A program made the translations under genes and the position numbers. 43,247 nucleotides of DNA from Armatimonadota bacterium (lineage in GTDB: Bacteria; Cloacimonadota; Cloacimonadia; Cloacimonadales; TCS61): assembly GCA_013203665.1 (NCBI GenBank), contig JABMPU010000017.1, forward strand, positions 1 through 43,247, written 5' to 3'. Of this stretch, positions 41,955 through 43,247 are shown in pieces. The notes below the pieces were generated by a model that saw only the letters and a list, made by a program, of their open reading frames with translations, made no database searches and was not told the DNA's origin. Position 1 is the stretch's first letter. Every line of letters begins with the position of its first letter.

Positions 41955-42971
41955 TTAAACAATAAACTCATTACCAACTTTACGTGCACGTTCCGGTTTA
42001 TCCAAGTTGATGTTCAAAGCCAACCCGATTTCCACCAATAAATTCCATCCTGCACTTAAATATACATAAGGATTCATATCACCAGCATCCGGAACACGTA
42101 TAGTAGTGAAAGGAGTATCTCTGTCTGCAATGGCTATTACTGTCAGTCCAACACCCTTAACCAGAACATCCTGAAATTTTTCAATTTCTTCATCTATAGG
42201 ATCAATTACAAAAACAATGTCGTTTTTATCCATTACTTCTTCAATGCCGTGAACAGCATAGGTGCCTTCCAGAAAGTCCGATTTTTTGCGAGTGATTTCA
42301 TTTGTTTTCAGGGTTAGCTCTTCTGCTACACCATCATTGTAACCTGCAAAATATATGGTTGAAGCTTTAGCTGCTGCTTCGATAATGCTTGATTCAATTG
42401 GTAATGTTAAAGCCTTTTCAATCTTTGGAGCCAACTCCGAACATATCACGGAAGAATTTTTATTATTTATATGCCAGAGGATCGATTCATAAAACAGAGC
42501 TTGCTCAATAACGCTCTTTGTTGCGGCCACAGCTTGTTCCCAGCCGCAGGTTAAAATAAATGTTTCGTTGCAGGCTTCTTCCAGAAGTGTTCCTTGATTT
42601 GCTGATAAACAAAAACGATTTTCATTACCTATTTCAGCCAGCATCTTCGCAAGCAACACGACCTCTTTGGTTCGTCCTGAATTTGAGGCGCAGAATACAG
42701 CAAATTCCGCAAGATCATATTGGGCAGATTGACGAGAACCGTCAGTAGAAATACCGAGATCCAGCCCCCAGGTAAGTGCTTTGCGAATAGCATTCTTAGC
42801 TGGAAAGATTCGGCTGGAACCTTCACCTGTCAGCAGAAGTTTACCTGTAGATTCAATTTTTTTCGCTATATCTTTTGTTTGTTTCGGATTAAAATTACTG
42901 ACGACATCAATAGTATCCATCATCTCCCGAACTAACGCAAATTTAGAGTATTTTTCTTCTTTTAGATTCAT
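41955..42971 (-). CDS. SIS-domain sugar isomerase-like protein
   Basis: A 338-aa protein with two SIS (sugar isomerase) domains, like the isomerase half of GlmS or AgaS/FrlB. The first has LLLTGEGSSRIFPAKNAIRKAL, CASNSGRTKEVVLLAKML and KSVIEQALFYESIL. The second has IYFAGYNDGVAEELTLKTNEITRKKSDFLEGTYAVHGIEEVM with the E-KN(E)-type catalytic region, then FVIDPIDEEIEKFQDVLV. There is no glutaminase domain, so it is probably a deglycase or phosphosugar isomerase/deaminase with an unknown substrate. A good GGAG site (AAGGAGTTAAGA) precedes its ATG 42971. It lies 23 bp after the partial gene at the window edge. Confidence 0.88.
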   Translation of the reverse strand: MNLKEEKYSKFALVREMMDTIDVVSNFNPKQTKDIAKKIESTGKLLLTGEGSSRIFPAKNAIRKALTWGLDLGISTDGSRQSAQYDLAEFAVFCASNSGRTKEVVLLAKMLAEIGNENRFCLSANQGTLLEEACNETFILTCGWEQAVAATKSVIEQALFYESILWHINNKNSSVICSELAPKIEKALTLPIESSIIEAAAKASTIYFAGYNDGVAEELTLKTNEITRKKSDFLEGTYAVHGIEEVMDKNDIVFVIDPIDEEIEKFQDVLVKGVGLTVIAIADRDTPFTTIRVPDAGDMNPYVYLSAGWNLLVEIGLALNINLDKPERARKVGNEFIV

Positions 42972-42994
42972 TTCTTAACTCCTTCAATTTTATT

Positions 42995-43247
42995 TCAATT
43001 TCTCTTTTTGATTTCTTCTATTAGCTTTTTAAAATCCTTTGTTTCATCTTGTACTTGTTTCACAAAACTATTATCTTCTATGGTTCCAATGGCAGCCGTC
43101 ATTTCAGCCATACTTCTGTAGGTTGCCTGTCGGAATGGATTTTCAAAATCTTTTTTCCTGGAAAGATAAACTTGGTCGCTGATGAAATTCTGAACCTCTT
43201 TTGCTTTGTTTAATGATGATATCCATTGTTCTTTTGTGAGGTTATCC
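42995..43247 (-). CDS. C-terminal part of an unidentified gene (runs off the window)
   Basis: An open frame enters from the right edge and ends at TGA 42995. It encodes at least 83 residues: WISSLNKAKEVQNFISDQVY, LSRKKDFENPFRQATYRSMA, then EDNSFVKQVQDETKDFKKLI and a Lys-rich end. It is helical, soluble and of no recognised family. Being 23 bp upstream of the SIS gene on the same strand, it is probably in the same operon. Confidence 0.65.
   Translation of the reverse strand, partial: DNLTKEQWISSLNKAKEVQNFISDQVYLSRKKDFENPFRQATYRSMAEMTAAIGTIEDNSFVKQVQDETKDFKKLIEEIKKRN

Overview
The window reads as chromosomal DNA of an AT-rich, anaerobic, diderm bacterium of the Fibrobacterota-Chlorobiota-Bacteroidota (FCB) sphere. 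Cloacimonadota or a close relative is my best guess. This placement is an inference from gene content: a PorX-type response regulator, secreted proteins ending in a FlgD-like/type IX secretion (T9SS) C-terminal domain, a PorV/PorQ-like barrel, a tandem HdrA-like flavoprotein, butyrate kinase, and many dispersed intergenic palindromes. No rRNA or tRNA was recognised; the one clear RNA gene is a large, Alu-domain-bearing SRP RNA.

Layout. (1) 0.2-5.0 kb: a co-directional redox cluster of PHP protein, HATPase protein and a 1092-aa double-HdrA iron-sulfur flavoprotein, with an inverted pair of REP-like palindromic units inside it. It is followed by a possible truncated ORF and an AT-rich accessory gene (DUF2971). 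(2) 6.3-12.0 kb: MarR regulator, queH, DUF2905, a propeller lipoprotein, panB, a repeat-rich gap, then porX and tsaE. (3) 12.0-17.3 kb, minus strand: tdk, yggT, purine nucleoside phosphorylase, TraR/DksA-type zinc finger, lspA, an OB-fold/T9SS-type secreted protein, a PorV-like barrel and a small membrane protein, mostly overlapping. (4) 17.6-26.5 kb: butyrate kinase, clostripain-like lipoprotein, a giant beta-helix adhesin-like protein split by a 9-G tract, SRP RNA, hisS, groS (with a degenerate CIRCE) and trxA with a clear terminator. (5) 26.6-38.0 kb: a large MacAB-like export locus with HlyD-type adaptor, TPR protein, one ATPase, four FtsX/MacB-type permeases in two duplicated pairs, and a periplasmic protein. 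It is followed by a sigma-54 response regulator and histidine kinase, and a sigma-54-type promoter (GG-N10-GC) lies just upstream of the adaptor gene. (6) 38.0-43.2 kb: an accessory segment with three type II toxin-antitoxin (TA) modules, a hypothetical gene, a small membrane protein, a MITE-like element, a SIS-domain protein and a partial gene.

The most unusual signal is in part 6. Two unrelated TA modules each sit between an intact gene and a second, diverged copy of that gene's 3' end. The third TA module lies between two copies of a short repeat-end sequence, one of which forms part of its promoter. The substitutions between the 3'-end copies are mostly synonymous. That suggests arrival by recombination with diverged alleles (3'-end replacement) rather than fresh local duplication. 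The two displaced 3' ends bracket a hypothetical gene whose own start codon appears lost.
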